DNA of 5,242 bases from Paracoccaceae bacterium (lineage in GTDB: Bacteria; Pseudomonadota; Alphaproteobacteria; Rhodobacterales; Rhodobacteraceae). This document shows, piece by piece, positions 4,692 to 5,242 of this stretch. The position numbers and the translations under genes were made by a program. The notes under the pieces are model-generated. The model made no database searches and had not been told where the DNA came from. It saw only the letters and a list, made by a program, of their open reading frames with translations. Within the stretch, counting starts at the first letter, position 1. Each line of letters opens with the position of its first letter. The stretch lies in NCBI GenBank assembly GCA_016764835.1, contig JAESRD010000354.1, forward strand, positions 1-5,242. Reading direction: 5' to 3'.

Positions 4692-5242
4692 TTAGCCGCC
4701 GTATGTTGACCAATCAACATGGTCCCAGATCTCTGCATTTGCCCGCTCGGACAAGGCATCAGGATCTTCGCCCAGCTCTTCGACGATAGCGCTCCACTTG
4801 TCGACCAAGGCCACAAAGCTTGCGGCCTCGGCGCCACCGGCTTCGATATTGGCAGCCGTGTCTGCCTCAATAAAAGCGTTGGATGCTTCCAGCAGCGAGG
4901 CGTCTGGTGTGATTACTTCGATGTCTGAACCGGCCAAAGCTTCGGCAGCGGCGGCAGGCAACTGGTATGCCCAGCGGTCTGTCAGGTCAAAGTTAGCCCG
5001 GCCAGCAGCGGCAACAACAAATGCCTTTTCTTCAACCGAAAGCGAGGTCCAAGTACCAGCGCCGACAGTGAAGTTGGAGGTCACGTGATAGGTGCCAATT
5101 GGCAGCAGGGTCACGTAATCAACAACGTCGAGCAGGCGGAAGGATAGCAGGTCAACGGTTGAGGCCATTGTGCCATCAATCGTGCCTTGGCTGATGCCTT
5201 CAAACGTCGCACCAACACCCATGGCCACGCCAGACGCGCCGA
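4692..5242 (-). CDS. dctP: TRAP transporter solute-binding protein, DctP family (C-terminal part, cut by window edge)
   Basis: About 182 residues of the C-terminal half are visible, ending in the stop TAA at 4692-4694. The frame stays open to the right edge (GASG precedes GVAMGVGATFEG or its equivalent), so the GTG near 5228 is internal and not the start. Visible family features are GASGVAMGVGATFEGISQG and the following IDGTMAS segment, which match the usual DctP pattern of a surface helix ending in G-x-x-D-G. The C-terminus is helical and ends in WSTYGG. DctP is exported to the periplasm, binds the solute and hands it to DctQM; the signal peptide and the conserved carboxylate-binding Arg region are outside or at the edge of the window. 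The gene is first of the visible operon. The solute is unknown; lack of the N-terminal half prevents placing it in a substrate subgroup. Confidence 0.9.
   Translation of the reverse strand, partial: GASGVAMGVGATFEGISQGTIDGTMASTVDLLSFRLLDVVDYVTLLPIGTYHVTSNFTVGAGTWTSLSVEEKAFVVAAAGRANFDLTDRWAYQLPAAAAEALAGSDIEVITPDASLLEASNAFIEADTAANIEAGGAEAASFVALVDKWSAIVEELGEDPDALSERANAEIWDHVDWSTYGG

Noticed and set aside
4214..4789. Plus-strand open frame of 191 codons
   Set aside because: It lies opposite dctQ and the end of dctP and crosses the intercistronic hairpin; no family resemblance.

Overview
The window looks like chromosomal DNA of an alphaproteobacterium, most likely Rhodobacterales (Roseobacter/Rhodobacter group). 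The support is a PutA without an N-terminal DNA-binding domain, divergent from an Lrp/AsnC-type putR (the arrangement known from Rhodobacter capsulatus), a DctPQM-type TRAP transporter, and moderately GC-rich codon use. This assignment is inference from gene content; no rRNA or marker gene is present.

Layout. Positions 1-1808 (minus) carry the first 602 codons of putA, the bifunctional proline dehydrogenase / glutamate-semialdehyde dehydrogenase, cut off by the left edge. A 107-bp intergenic region with a perfect 10-bp palindrome separates it from the divergent putR (1916-2386, plus). Positions 2460-2788 (plus) hold the most notable element: a tRNA-Leu(UAA) gene split between anticodon bases U34 and A35 by a 245-nt group I intron (2495-2739). 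P1 to P9 of the intron can be paired by hand, including the P7 guanosine-binding helix. The spliced exons give a complete class II tRNA with perfectly paired acceptor, D, anticodon and T stems. The tRNA is also framed by a 12-bp inverted repeat (2447-2458 / 2788-2799) that lengthens the acceptor stem in the precursor.

Positions 2802 to the right edge (minus) hold a TRAP transporter operon transcribed toward the tRNA. It runs from the 3' part of dctP (solute-binding protein) through a strong 10-bp intercistronic hairpin to dctQ and then dctM, the last two overlapping by ATGA.

How the parts relate. PutR probably controls putA, so this pair forms a proline-catabolism unit in which proline is oxidised to glutamate. 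The TRAP system imports an organic acid or similar solute that the sequence does not identify; nothing ties it to proline except proximity. The tRNA reads UUA (and probably UUG) leucine codons. putA uses UUA at least three times, so intron splicing is needed for translating the neighbouring gene. Both window edges cut genes, and no mobile-element protein, homing endonuclease or CRISPR array was seen.
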